Of a DNA stretch of 64,000 bases, positions 1 through 8,742 are shown in pieces. Where the stretch lies: positions 1 through 64,000 of the forward strand of contig VGXC01000008.1 in assembly GCA_016873495.1 (NCBI GenBank), read 5' to 3'. A model generated the notes under the pieces. The model was not told the DNA's origin, made no database searches, and saw nothing but the letters and a program-made list of their open reading frames with translations. Each line of letters begins with the position of its first letter. The first letter of the stretch is position 1. Made by a program: the position numbers and the translations under genes. This DNA is from Nitrospira sp. Lineage in GTDB: Bacteria; Nitrospirota; Nitrospiria; Nitrospirales; Nitrospiraceae.

Positions 1-1
1 A

Positions 2-688
2 AAATTTATCCTTGTTGAGATGGAGGATTACGCTGATACGCTTACTGCGGAACGGGTGCGCCGGGTGATCCGGGGTTACAAATTTGAGGGCACGAAAAAG
101 GAGGAGCTGCTGCGCGAACCGCTGAATTGGCGCAAGCTGGAAAAAGCAGACGAACTCATACAGAAAGTTGCTAGCGTTGAAAGATTCGAGGGCAGCAACT
201 TCGATAAGGTCACAAAGACAATCGAGGATGGTGAAATTGTCGTCACTGGCGAAAAGAATATTACCGAAAAGGTCGAAGGACTCGGCGGCAGTTTTACGTT
301 TGCGACACTTGGCTCTGAGATGTCGCTCGACGAACTGTTGGCTGATGGCTTGCCCACTTTCGAGGCGCTGGCGAAATATGTCTTCTTCACGGCCACGGGC
401 CGAACATTGAGCGAGTTGCCGACGCAGAAAGCCGCCGCGCTGGGTTTCATCGGCGAAACAGACCTCTACCGCGTTCACCTGCACTACAAAACCGACAAGC
501 AGTGGCTGCAAAGCAACGACGCTGCCCTGACGGAGAAGCTGTTGGATGAGATGATTATAGCCAACACAGAGAAGAAGAAGTTGCTGGTCTTCGCCGCCGC
601 CAAGTTTTTAAGCCAACGTGAGTTGTCGAAGAAGGGCGTGGAGTTCTGCCAATTGCCTTATGCGATCCATCGCATCCTCGGAGATTGA
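2..688 (+). CDS. mod: Type III R-M DNA methyltransferase (Mod), C-terminal part
   Basis: The reading frame is already open at base 2 (KFILVEMEDY...), so only the C-terminal ~228 residues are in the window. The catalytic motifs (FxGxG, DPPY) lie upstream and cannot be checked. The call rests on the FILVEMEDYA stretch, which resembles the end of the Mod methylase core, on the following helical tail, and on the adjacent res gene, since Mod and Res subunits are normally encoded together. Mod recognises and methylates adenine in a short asymmetric DNA site and also directs Res. An ATG lies at base 20 but is internal. The stop is 6 nt before the next start, so the two genes are probably co-transcribed. 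Confidence 0.72.
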   Translation, partial: KFILVEMEDYADTLTAERVRRVIRGYKFEGTKKEELLREPLNWRKLEKADELIQKVASVERFEGSNFDKVTKTIEDGEIVVTGEKNITEKVEGLGGSFTFATLGSEMSLDELLADGLPTFEALAKYVFFTATGRTLSELPTQKAAALGFIGETDLYRVHLHYKTDKQWLQSNDAALTEKLLDEMIIANTEKKKLLVFAAAKFLSQRELSKKGVEFCQLPYAIHRILGD

Positions 689-694
689 TCTGTC

Positions 695-3331
695 TTGCAA
701 CTGAAGGATTACCAGACCGACGTATTGGAGAGCCTGAGCCGCTACCTGCGTGCGCTCAACGCAAAACGCGAGGAGGCCGAGGAAATTTTTGAATTTCAGC
801 GCAGCAAAGGACGCGAAGCCAAGCTTGCCGATTACTGCCGCGAGACGTGGGATGCGCTCCATGGCGAAAAGGCGTTACCGTTAATAAAGGACAATGGCGG
901 CAACTTTGTCGCGCCTGCCTATGTTGTGCGTAAAGATGGTCTGGATCGGCCGGTGCCGAACATCTGCCTGAAGGTCCCCACGGGTGGCGGGAAAACATTG
1001 CTAGGAACGATTGCCGTCGAGCGGATCAACACGGAGTATTTCCAAAAGCAGACAGGCTTGGTGCTGTGGATCGTACCCTCGGATGCCATCTACTCGCAGA
1101 CATGGAAGGCCTTCGCCAACCGCGAGCATTCTTACCGGCAAATGCTGGAGCGGGCATCGGGCGGTCGCGTCCGACTGCTGGAGAAGGGCGATAGTTTCAC
1201 GAAGCAAGATGTTGAGCAGCAACTCTGCGTGATGTTGATGATGCTCCAGGCGGGAGCCGTGCGGAAGGAGTCGAAGGAAGCACGGAAGATGTTCCAGGAT
1301 AGTGGCCGGTATCCCAGCTTCTTCCCGGACGTGGACGACACCGTTGGGAACGCGGAGCTGCTCCGGCAAGTGCCGAACCTGGATGTGAATGATTTTTCCG
1401 ACGAGGGGTTTCGCGTCGGCGGCCTGACCGTGAAACAGAGCCTCGGCAATGTGCTGCGGCTGGTGCGTCCGCTGGTGGTGATTGACGAGGGGCACAAGGC
1501 GTATTCCAATACCGCATTGGAAACCATTGCAGGATACAATCCACGATTTCTTCTCGAACTCTCGGCTACGCCGAATAGCGGCAAGGAATACATCAGCAAC
1601 GTACTTGTGAACGTGACTGGTACGGCATTGAAGAGCGAGCACATGATTAAGCTGCCGATTAATCTCATCAATGAAAGCCGCGCGGACTGGAAGCACACCT
1701 TATCGGTGGCCAAGGACAAACTCGACGAATTACGGAAGGATGCCCGTAAGGTCCAGAACAACGAGGGTCGTTACATTCGCCCAATTCTGCTGATCCGTGT
1801 CGAACGAACTGGGAAAGACCAGCGGGACAAGGGGGCGACCCATGCGGAAGACATACGCGAATATCTTGTCGAGAAGTTGGGCGCGCAACCGGAGCAGATC
1901 AAGGTGAAGTCGGCGGAATTGGACGAGTTGGACAAGATAGACCTGCTGTCGGACTTGTGTCCAGTCCGCTATATCATCACGAAGGATGCTTTGCGCGAGG
2001 GGTGGGATTGTCCGTTTGCCTATGTTCTTGCGGTGCTGTCAAAGACGACGGCGCAGACGGCGCTCACTCAAATGATCGGTCGGGTATTGCGACAGCCGGA
2101 AGCTCGACTTACCGGCGCGCCGTCGCTGAACGAGTGTTACGTGTTCACGTTCGATCAAGAGGTGCAGGCGGCGGTGGACAGTGTGAGCCGTGGACTCGAA
2201 GAGGAGGGCATGGGTGACCTCGCGGCGAGCGTCAGGGCTGCCGGCAGAGGGGCTACAGCAGGCTCGAAACGAGAAGTACTCCGCCGTCGCAAGGAATTTG
2301 AAGGTCTAAAGATATTTCTTCCGCGAGTACTCTCACGACACTATGACACGAGTGACTGGCGTCAGTTCGACTATGACCGCGATTTACTGAGTCGTCTTAA
2401 TTGGAGTCGGATCAGTTATGCCAATCGGGCAACCTTCACACCGGATGAGCAAGAGGCCGTCGAACGGACGCTCGTGCGTGTCAGCGTGGAGGACTTGGGG
2501 AATGTCGATGACGACGAACTCCCGCAGCGGAAAACATTCGAAGAAGAGGTTGAGCCAGAATTGGACTTTCCCGCCTTGGTGCGTCTGCTTCTAGACGTGA
2601 TCCCGAACCCATGGCAAGGGGCACGGATTCTCAATGAGACGCTCGTCGAGCTCCGCAAACGAGGCATTGCCGAGGAGCGCATCTTCACCAACCGACTGTT
2701 TTTGGTAAAGGCGATACGTGAAGATCTGAAGAAGCAAGTGCATGATGCAGGTGAGATCGAGTTTCGGCGGATGCTTCAAGACGGCGAACTGCGGTTTCAT
2801 CTTGAGTCTTCCAATGATCCCAAGCTGAATTGGGAACTTGCCGAGACGCTGGAGCTGGACGTTACGGATGATGACAAGGTTCTGCTCCGCAAGAATGGTG
2901 AACCGTTAGCCAAGCCCCTTTTTGAGCGCGTGTACCAAAAGCAGGTCAACGGCTTGGAAAAAGACGTAGCCTGGTATCTCGATGGGGACAAAGCGGTCCG
3001 CTGGTGGCATCGAATCGCCGTTTATCAAGACTGGCATCTCCAAGGTTGGCAACGGAGTCGTGTGTATCCCGACTTCCTCGCCTGTTTGCAGGACGTGGGT
3101 GATGGCAAACTGCGATTTACGGTGCTCGAAACGAAAGGTCTTCACCTGAAGGGCAATGATGATACTACCTACAAGGCAAAACTGTTCGAGTTGTTTACAC
3201 AACACTCACAAAACGCGGTGCCTGTTGGCGAGCTAAAGCTCGGCGTAAAGCAGCAAATGCGGTTTGAGTTATTGCTTGAAGACAAGTGGCGCGAAACCCT
3301 CATGCAAGCCTCTGCCTTGCATGATTCATGA
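695..3331 (+). CDS. res: Type III restriction enzyme Res subunit (DEAD-like helicase plus nuclease)
   Basis: This 878-aa protein has the architecture of a type III Res subunit. It has a superfamily 2 ATPase with Walker A PTGGGKT at residues 95-101, motif II DEGH at 264-267 and motif III LSATPN. The second RecA domain ends in an IGRVLRQP motif VI. The C terminus has a PD-(D/E)xK nuclease signature: YPD with Asp793, then Glu812-Thr-Lys814. Res uses ATP-driven communication between two head-to-head sites and cuts foreign DNA. The start is a TTG; the MQLKDYQ N terminus is typical of the family and no better ATG exists. No frameshift is visible, so the subunit looks intact. Confidence 0.88.
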   Translation: MQLKDYQTDVLESLSRYLRALNAKREEAEEIFEFQRSKGREAKLADYCRETWDALHGEKALPLIKDNGGNFVAPAYVVRKDGLDRPVPNICLKVPTGGGKTLLGTIAVERINTEYFQKQTGLVLWIVPSDAIYSQTWKAFANREHSYRQMLERASGGRVRLLEKGDSFTKQDVEQQLCVMLMMLQAGAVRKESKEARKMFQDSGRYPSFFPDVDDTVGNAELLRQVPNLDVNDFSDEGFRVGGLTVKQSLGNVLRLVRPLVVIDEGHKAYSNTALETIAGYNPRFLLELSATPNSGKEYISNVLVNVTGTALKSEHMIKLPINLINESRADWKHTLSVAKDKLDELRKDARKVQNNEGRYIRPILLIRVERTGKDQRDKGATHAEDIREYLVEKLGAQPEQIKVKSAELDELDKIDLLSDLCPVRYIITKDALREGWDCPFAYVLAVLSKTTAQTALTQMIGRVLRQPEARLTGAPSLNECYVFTFDQEVQAAVDSVSRGLEEEGMGDLAASVRAAGRGATAGSKREVLRRRKEFEGLKIFLPRVLSRHYDTSDWRQFDYDRDLLSRLNWSRISYANRATFTPDEQEAVERTLVRVSVEDLGNVDDDELPQRKTFEEEVEPELDFPALVRLLLDVIPNPWQGARILNETLVELRKRGIAEERIFTNRLFLVKAIREDLKKQVHDAGEIEFRRMLQDGELRFHLESSNDPKLNWELAETLELDVTDDDKVLLRKNGEPLAKPLFERVYQKQVNGLEKDVAWYLDGDKAVRWWHRIAVYQDWHLQGWQRSRVYPDFLACLQDVGDGKLRFTVLETKGLHLKGNDDTTYKAKLFELFTQHSQNAVPVGELKLGVKQQMRFELLLEDKWRETLMQASALHDS

Positions 3332-3432
3332 GGGTTACGCCGCCTGGAAAATCGACTTCTTGTTGATCTAGACTCACAAGTATAGGGGCTTGTTGAGAAT
3401 TTCGCCTTCTTATGGGGAGAGAGCGCGCGCGA

Positions 3433-3464
3433 AAACTTGAGGCGCAAATTGCGGCCTCAAGTTT
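3433..3464. repeat. Long inverted repeat downstream of res
   Basis: Arms AAACTTGAGGC (3433-3443) and GCCTCAAGTTT (3454-3464) are perfectly complementary over 11 bp. The interior (GCAAATTGC) can extend the stem by 4 bp past one bulged G. It lies about 100 nt after the res stop. There is no T-run, so it is not a classical intrinsic terminator. Confidence 0.6.
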
Positions 3465-3551
3465 GCAGGACACTGACAAATCAGAGGATACGGCGAACTC
3501 ATCGCAATGTGCGGTAAGTCCATCTCAGAGACTTGGCGGCAAGGATCGCGC

Positions 3552-3578
3552 GAGGTGGTCACAATTTGTGACCACCTC
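3552..3578. promoter_or_regulatory. Perfect 27-nt palindrome, operator-like
   Basis: Arms GAGGTGGTCACAA (3552-3564) and TTGTGACCACCTC (3566-3578) are exact reverse complements around a single central T. Thirteen paired bases with a one-base centre cannot close fully as an RNA hairpin but are typical of a protein-binding dyad in DNA. No gene start lies close downstream, so the regulated gene, if any, is unknown. Confidence 0.5.
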
Positions 3579-3713
3579 CAGCCGTCATCGTGGCGCAGTT
3601 TATCGCCCACGGACAATTGCCCAGTACGGTGAGTTGATCGTTGTGAATGCTCTCCGCTGCGAGTAGTAGATGCGACATCTAAGCCTCAAGCGGCACCAAG
3701 TGGTCCAAGTAAC

Positions 3714-3740
3714 GTTTGCCGGAGCGGCAAACCTGCCGCT
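3714..3740. repeat. Two mutually exclusive small hairpins
   Basis: GTTTGCCG (3714-3721) pairs with CGGCAAAC (3725-3732) around a 3-nt loop. AGCGGCA (3723-3729) pairs with TGCCGCT (3734-3740) around AACC. Both helices need the same CGGCA bases, so only one can form at a time. This resembles attenuator geometry, but no U-tract or leader peptide was found. Confidence 0.4.
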
Positions 3741-3782
3741 GACGTATCATCAAAGTGTGGCAAGGACTCGTCTCAGACTTCG

Positions 3783-3916
3783 CCGGAGGAGCGGGGCACC
3801 CGCCGAGGTTCTGCCGAGAAGGAAAGCGGAAACTGACTGAGTCTGCGAAGGAATTTCCGAAGGCTTCCGCTCGGCAGAGTCCGGAAGGGTCGCTCCAAGA
3901 GGTGAGGGAGCAGCGA
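3783..3916 (+). ncRNA. Structured repeat element, copy 1
   Basis: This non-coding element shares its layout with a second copy at 24035-24186. Conserved blocks include CCGGAGG, CGAGAAGGAAAGC, AACTGAC, GAAGGCTTCCGCT and CCGGAAGGGTCGC. The outer helix pairs 3809-3818 (TTCTGCCGAG) with 3870-3879 (CTCGGCAGAG). The inner helix pairs 3827-3832 (CGGAAA) with 3854-3859 (TTTCCG). Both helices are kept in copy 2 with different bases, which points to selection for a folded RNA or for DNA hairpins. The plus orientation is a choice; the helices do not prove strand. It does not match any riboswitch or small RNA that I recognise. Confidence 0.55.
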
Positions 3917-3939
3917 GCCTTACCACACACCCTCTCACT

Positions 3940-3969
3940 TTGACTCCCTGTAAATGCGGATGTTATAGT
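3940..3969 (+). promoter_or_regulatory. Sigma-70 type promoter for the proA-like gene
   Basis: The -35 box TTGACT is at 3940-3945 and the -10 box TATAGT at 3964-3969, with an 18-bp spacer. Transcription would begin near 3976, about 48 nt before the ATG at 4024. It follows the structured repeat directly, so the repeat would not be part of this transcript. Confidence 0.6.
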
Positions 3970-4023
3970 CCGGCGCATCTTTGAACGCTTCACGAACGAC
4001 GCTTCACAAGATACGAGGTTTCC

Positions 4024-5391
4024 ATGGTTGAAGTTCCGGTCAAGATGTATGTGGCGGCCCTCGCCAAGAAGGCGAAGGAGTCGGCGCGGGCGATGGCGCT
4101 CGTGTCCGGTTCCGTCAAGACCAAGGCCCTGCTGGCCATGGCTGACCGCCTGGAGATGGAAGAAGAAGGCATCTTCGAAGACAACCGGCTGGATGCGGAA
4201 GCGGTGGGAAAGAGCCTGACCGGGAACACCAACCGGGACACGGTGAGAGAAGCCGTGGATCGGGTCCGATTTGCCGAAGACGCCGTCAAGGAGATGGCCA
4301 AGACTTTGCGCCAGGTCGCGGACATGCCGGACCCGGTCGGAGAGATGACCAAGCTTTGGCGCCAACCCAACGGGATGCAGGTCAGCCGCATGCGCGTGCC
4401 GCTGGGCGTGATCGGAATCATTTCCGACGGAGGCCCGCCGGTCACGACCGAGTGCATCGCCCTCTGCTTGAAGGCGGGCAACGTCAGTCTGGTGCGCGGC
4501 GGCCCGGAATGGGCCAAGTCCGGCGCACGGGTGGCAACCATTCTGCGTGAAGCGGCCGAAGCGGCCGGAGTGCCGGCCGGGGGCATCACCTTGGTGGAAC
4601 GCAACGAGAAGGAGGCAGCGCTGGAGCTCGTCCGGCTCAACAAGCATCTGGACGCGATTCTCCCTCGCGGCGGGGCCGGTTTGCGCAGGACGGTGATCGA
4701 GCAGACCCGCCTGCCGGTGCTGGGCCAGGATGTGGGCGTGAGCCATGTCTATATCGACGGGGATGCGGATCTGCCGCTGGCCCAGAACATCGTGGTGAAC
4801 TCCAAGGCGCAACAGCCGACTGCGCCTAATGCCGCCGACTGCGTGCTGGTCCACCAGGCTGTAGCCCGGTCGCTCTTGTCCGCCCTCATTCGGCGCCTGC
4901 TGGACGAGTTCAGAGTGGAGGTGCGGGGTTGTGCCAAGACGATCGCCATGACCGGATCCTTCGCCTTGCCCGGATATATGAATCTCATTCCCGCCACCGA
5001 GGACGACTGGGGGAAGCAATTTCTGTCCAAGACCCTGGCCATCAAGGTCGTGACGGATATGGACGACGCCTTGGCCCACATCGCGCACTATGGTCCGGGG
5101 CATACGGACACTATCGTGACTCGCGACTATTCCGCAGCCATGCGTTTTATCCGCGAAGTGGATGCGAGCGCAGTCCTGGTGAACGCCTCCACGCGGCTGC
5201 ACGATGGGCAGGAGTTCGGATTGGGCGGGGGATTGGGCGTCAATACGACCAAGCTCCCGGCGCGGGGGCCTGTGTCGCTCGAGGAGCTGACTTGCCAGAA
5301 GTATGTGGTGATGGGCACAGGACAACTTCGACACCCCCATCCGGTGCCGGTGACCTATGAAGACGCGATCATGCTGAAAAGGCCCTCGTAG
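4024..5391 (+). CDS. proA: Glutamate-5-semialdehyde dehydrogenase family protein (ProA-like), atypical active site
   Basis: This 455-aa protein aligns along its length with gamma-glutamyl phosphate reductase. It shows RVPLGVIGII near residue 125, ALCLKAGN, the ILPRGGAGL loop, DASAVLVNAST and the ARGP-SLEELT end. ProA makes glutamate semialdehyde from gamma-glutamyl phosphate with NADPH in proline synthesis. Two key sites differ. The usual cysteine before NAA(E/D) is Pro268 (TAPNAADC), with the nearest Cys at 273. The usual YESRP segment reads SDGGP. It may use Cys273, act on another substrate, or be inactive. No proB is adjacent; a methyltransferase follows 67 nt later. Confidence 0.8.
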   Translation: MVEVPVKMYVAALAKKAKESARAMALVSGSVKTKALLAMADRLEMEEEGIFEDNRLDAEAVGKSLTGNTNRDTVREAVDRVRFAEDAVKEMAKTLRQVADMPDPVGEMTKLWRQPNGMQVSRMRVPLGVIGIISDGGPPVTTECIALCLKAGNVSLVRGGPEWAKSGARVATILREAAEAAGVPAGGITLVERNEKEAALELVRLNKHLDAILPRGGAGLRRTVIEQTRLPVLGQDVGVSHVYIDGDADLPLAQNIVVNSKAQQPTAPNAADCVLVHQAVARSLLSALIRRLLDEFRVEVRGCAKTIAMTGSFALPGYMNLIPATEDDWGKQFLSKTLAIKVVTDMDDALAHIAHYGPGHTDTIVTRDYSAAMRFIREVDASAVLVNASTRLHDGQEFGLGGGLGVNTTKLPARGPVSLEELTCQKYVVMGTGQLRHPHPVPVTYEDAIMLKRPS

Positions 5392-5458
5392 AAAAAGTTA
5401 TCGGTTCTCCGTTATCAGTCGCCAGTTTCCAGCCAGGCAAACGCTTATTCCGACCACC

Positions 5459-6724
5459 ATGACCGTCCCAGACCTGCACTCTCTGCAAACCAGGCTCGCC
5501 GCACACCTCGATTGGTGGGGGTTGCGGCATTGCGAGTCCGACCGGGCCTACTTCGAGTGGCAGCAGAAGGCCTTGTCGCCGGACCAGCTGGCCTCGCTCC
5601 ATCAGGCAGTGGAGGCAAAACAGTCCCACCCCCAGCGAGCCGATCTGGAAACGGCTTTTTACGATTTGTCGGCCGATCCGACCATCCTGCCCGTCCTTTA
5701 CAGCCAACGGTACGAACTGTATCAAACCCTCGGCCCGCTGATCGCCGCTCTCTTGGCCGCCGAAGGGCCGGCGCGGGGCACGGTCCTGGATTTTGGCTGC
5801 GGGGTCGGGGTGCTGACGACCTTCTACGCCAAGGTCTTTTCGAATCTGATGGTCGTGGGGCTCGATCGGTCCGGCGCCTCGGTCAAGGCCGCGCAGGAGC
5901 GGGCCCAGGCCTTGGGGCTCACGAACATACGATTTGAATCCCTGGATATCGAGCGAACACCGATTCCCGGCCCCTTCGATATGATCCTCTCGGTCCATGC
6001 CCTCGTACAAGCCGAGCGGGAACTTGGGCTGCCGAGCCGGGATTGGACGACGTTCGAACGGCCTCAGGAGGCCGCCGCCCAACAGGCCTTTGAACAGCGC
6101 ACCGGATTGGGTCCCAGGCTCGACCGGCTCTGTGGTCTCCTGGATCAGGAGGGGCGGCTGATCGCGTTTGAGAAGACCCGCGAACTGGCGAGGCGGATTC
6201 CCTTCCAGCGCGCTCTTGCCGCCCGCGGCCTGATCCTGACCAAACCTCCGCTGCCGTTGCGGTATCGCGTTGTCGAAGAAGTCTCGGACGACGGACCTCT
6301 CTATGTGGCAGGCCGGAGCGCGGCGCCGAGCAAGGTCCAACCCGGACACGAAGCCGAGCCCTGGGATGAAACCCCGGAAGAGCGGGGAGAAGCCATTTCA
6401 TCCGTTGCCTCGCTGCTCGCGAGGGTGCGGACCGCAGCTACCGAGGCTCTATCCGCCTCTCGCGACCCCCTCTATGAGAATCACGCGGCTTCGGCCGAGT
6501 CGGTCTGGCGGAATCTGCCGAACCGCCTGGTCCGCCGCGAACAGACCTTTGCGGCCCCCACCGGCGCTCAGGTGCACGTCGAACTCGGCGAGTCAGACGG
6601 GCTCCGCTATCTCTACCAAGCCACAACCCTTGACCACCGCCAATTGGTCCTGGTCGAGCCGGCTCGGGCGGCCCTGCTGGAGGCCTACTATGCAGAACTG
6701 CTGCCCAAGCAGCCGGGCAAGTAG
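5459..6724 (+). CDS. Class I SAM-dependent methyltransferase, unknown substrate
   Basis: The 421-aa protein has a Rossmann methyltransferase core in its middle. Motif I is VLDFGCGVGVLT near residue 112, an acidic VVGLDRSG follows about 20 residues later, and a LDIERTP segment fits motif III. About 100 residues precede the core (LDWWGLRHCESDRAYFEW) and about 200 follow it, neither of which I can assign. The gene sits between a ProA-like gene and a pair of B12-type radical SAM genes on the same strand, so it may belong to that group. The substrate cannot be read from the sequence. Confidence 0.7.
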   Translation: MTVPDLHSLQTRLAAHLDWWGLRHCESDRAYFEWQQKALSPDQLASLHQAVEAKQSHPQRADLETAFYDLSADPTILPVLYSQRYELYQTLGPLIAALLAAEGPARGTVLDFGCGVGVLTTFYAKVFSNLMVVGLDRSGASVKAAQERAQALGLTNIRFESLDIERTPIPGPFDMILSVHALVQAERELGLPSRDWTTFERPQEAAAQQAFEQRTGLGPRLDRLCGLLDQEGRLIAFEKTRELARRIPFQRALAARGLILTKPPLPLRYRVVEEVSDDGPLYVAGRSAAPSKVQPGHEAEPWDETPEERGEAISSVASLLARVRTAATEALSASRDPLYENHAASAESVWRNLPNRLVRREQTFAAPTGAQVHVELGESDGLRYLYQATTLDHRQLVLVEPARAALLEAYYAELLPKQPGK

Positions 6725-6832
6725 CCCTGCCAGTCATTTACCCCATGCAAGTCCCTGAAAATCAAAGGCCTTGACCAGGAGCGCATGCACCCCCTAGAAT
6801 GACCCAACATTCCGGGCTGGGGACTTTCTCCC

Positions 6833-8740
6833 ATGCGCGTGCAATACTCCAAGGGGGCGCAAGCCTCCGAGGAATTGATACAACTCCATCGGCGCACCTC
6901 CGAGGAGGCAGCCGGCGGGCGAAAGGTCAACGTGATGTTGATCTTTCCGCCTGATTGGTATCCCTCCGAACCCTACCTCAGCTTGCCCACGCTCACTGCC
7001 GTGCTCCGTGCCGCCGGCCATGCCGTGGTCCAGAAAGACGTCAATCTGGAAATGTATGACTGGTACTTCAGCGAGGACTTCCTCAAGAAGGTGCTGCGGC
7101 GGGTGCCTCAGCAATTGGACCGGCTCAGGAAGCTCGCCAAGAAGCGCGATCTGGAAGAATGGGAACGGGACCTGCAACTGGCCCTCTGCGACCTCACGCG
7201 CGAACGGATCGCCGAGCTGGCCCGCAAGGCCGAAGAGGCCAAGCGCATTGTCCGCAGCCAGGATTTCTACGACATCGACAAGCTCGAATGGGCCGTCAAT
7301 ACGTTCCGCGAGGTCACCGCGGTCATCTCACTCGTCTATGCGCCGGCGCGCATCTGCATGCCGCCGATGGAGACCGATCTCTCCTACAAGGTCTATGTCT
7401 CGTCCGAGATCATGGACGCCGTGCAGGATCAGCAGGTCAACGTCTACCGCGACGTGTTCGAGCATCTGGTCAAACCGGCGATCGAGGCCGAGAAACCGGA
7501 TGTCATCGGCATTTCGATCGTCCTCCAGCAACAACTCTTCTCCACCATGACCTTCTGCGCGCTGATCAAACAGCATTTCCCCAACATCCATGTCACGATC
7601 GGCGGCAACACAGTGACGCGCCTCCGCGACGTGCTGCCCCAGTCGCCCCTCTTCGCCTACTTCGATAGCGCCGTGTTTTATGAAGGAGAAACGGCCTTCC
7701 TGCAATTGGTCGAAGCGGTGGGGGCGGGACGCAGCTTGGACGGAGTCCCCAATGTGCTCTACCGCGATGCGTCCGGGGTGCATACCTCGACGCTGACCTA
7801 CTCGGAAGATATGGAGGCGTTGCCGCCGCCGGATTTCGATGGCCTGCCGCTGGACAAGTATTTTCTGCCGGACAAGATTCTGCCCTATTTGGCGACGCGC
7901 GGCTGCTATTGGGGCCGCTGCGAGTTCTGCGACCACGGCGAGGGCTACACGGCCGGCTACCGGACGAAGAAGATTCAGCAAATCCTAGACGAGGTGCAGC
8001 GCTTGCGCGACAAGCACCGGGTCCGGCATTTCCACTTTACCGACGAATCCTATCCGCCGGCGCTGTTTCGCAAGCTCTGTCGCGGGCTGATCGAGCGCCG
8101 CATGGACATCGCCTGGACGACCCACATGCGGTACGAGAAGAGTCTGCTCGACGAACCGGTGTGGGAGGATGCCAAGCGCGCGGGCCTCAAGTACCTGCAC
8201 GTGGGCTACGAGTCCGGCAACGAACGCGTGCTCAAGCTGATGGACAAGGCGACGACGACGGACGTGATCACGCGCAGCTTGCAGCTATCGGCCAAGGCGG
8301 GCATCTGGAATCACGCGATGGGCTTTTTCGGATTTCCCGGCGAGACCCGCGAGGAGGCGCTGGACTCCGTCCGGTTCCTGGCCAAGAACAAGGACATCGT
8401 CCATTCGGTCGGCTTCGGCACCTTCGATCTCAGCCGCCACACGCCGGTGGCCAAGAATCCCGAGAAGTGGGGCGTGACACCCTACATCAACCCCGAGTGG
8501 GACCTGGCGCTGGACTATTATTACACGGTCAAGCAGGGGCTCAGCATCGAGGAAGCGGAGCAAGTCTTCGAGGAGTTCGAACGGAACCATCCGTCCAACT
8601 GGGACCTGCGGATTTTTATTCGGGAATACATTTTCCTCTACGTCGCCCGGTTCGGCTTGCGCGCATTGCCGGCGCTCCAGTTCGACGCGGCGAAGGCCGG
8701 CTCCGGAGCGCCCCCGTCGCTGGAAGCGAAAGTCTGTTGA
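6833..8740 (+). CDS. B12-binding-domain radical SAM protein, tandem copy 1
   Basis: The 635-aa protein has an N-terminal flavodoxin-like half of the B12-binding radical SAM type (VNVMLIFPPDWYPSEPYLSLP near residue 34, then IGISIVLQQQ and VTIGGN). A radical SAM barrel starts near 350. The 4Fe-4S cysteines are Cys358, Cys363 and Cys366 (RGCYWGRCEFC), a C-x4-C-x2-C spacing instead of C-x3-C-x2-C. No DxHxxG cobalamin ligand motif is evident, so cobalamin binding is uncertain or base-off. Such enzymes catalyse methylations and rearrangements on unactivated carbon; the substrate is unknown. A long insert with charged helices (residues ~85-170) is shared with the next gene, which is a close paralogue. 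Confidence 0.8.
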   Translation: MRVQYSKGAQASEELIQLHRRTSEEAAGGRKVNVMLIFPPDWYPSEPYLSLPTLTAVLRAAGHAVVQKDVNLEMYDWYFSEDFLKKVLRRVPQQLDRLRKLAKKRDLEEWERDLQLALCDLTRERIAELARKAEEAKRIVRSQDFYDIDKLEWAVNTFREVTAVISLVYAPARICMPPMETDLSYKVYVSSEIMDAVQDQQVNVYRDVFEHLVKPAIEAEKPDVIGISIVLQQQLFSTMTFCALIKQHFPNIHVTIGGNTVTRLRDVLPQSPLFAYFDSAVFYEGETAFLQLVEAVGAGRSLDGVPNVLYRDASGVHTSTLTYSEDMEALPPPDFDGLPLDKYFLPDKILPYLATRGCYWGRCEFCDHGEGYTAGYRTKKIQQILDEVQRLRDKHRVRHFHFTDESYPPALFRKLCRGLIERRMDIAWTTHMRYEKSLLDEPVWEDAKRAGLKYLHVGYESGNERVLKLMDKATTTDVITRSLQLSAKAGIWNHAMGFFGFPGETREEALDSVRFLAKNKDIVHSVGFGTFDLSRHTPVAKNPEKWGVTPYINPEWDLALDYYYTVKQGLSIEEAEQVFEEFERNHPSNWDLRIFIREYIFLYVARFGLRALPALQFDAAKAGSGAPPSLEAKVC

Positions 8741-8742
8741 GC

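Noticed and set aside
3791-3803. GCGGG/CCCGC hairpin as a third conserved helix of the structured repeat
   Set aside because: The aligned bases in copy 2 do not pair in the same register, so it is not supported by covariation.
3881-3895. CCGGAAGGGTCGC resembling the SRP RNA apical loop (CCGGAAGGAAGCAG)
   Set aside because: The flanking helix and the asymmetric loop of 4.5S RNA are missing, and the same block in copy 2 is not enclosed by an SRP-like stem.
3679-5340. 553-codon open frame opposite the ProA-like gene
   Set aside because: It is antisense to a clear family member and its translation is His/Gly/Arg/Gln-rich with no motif, as expected for the shadow of a GC-rich gene.
7909-8742. 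278-codon upstream extension of the second B12-type radical SAM frame
   Set aside because: It lies entirely inside the first paralogue in another frame and is Arg/Gly/Ala-rich; the true start is the ATG at 8743, supported by alignment with copy 1.
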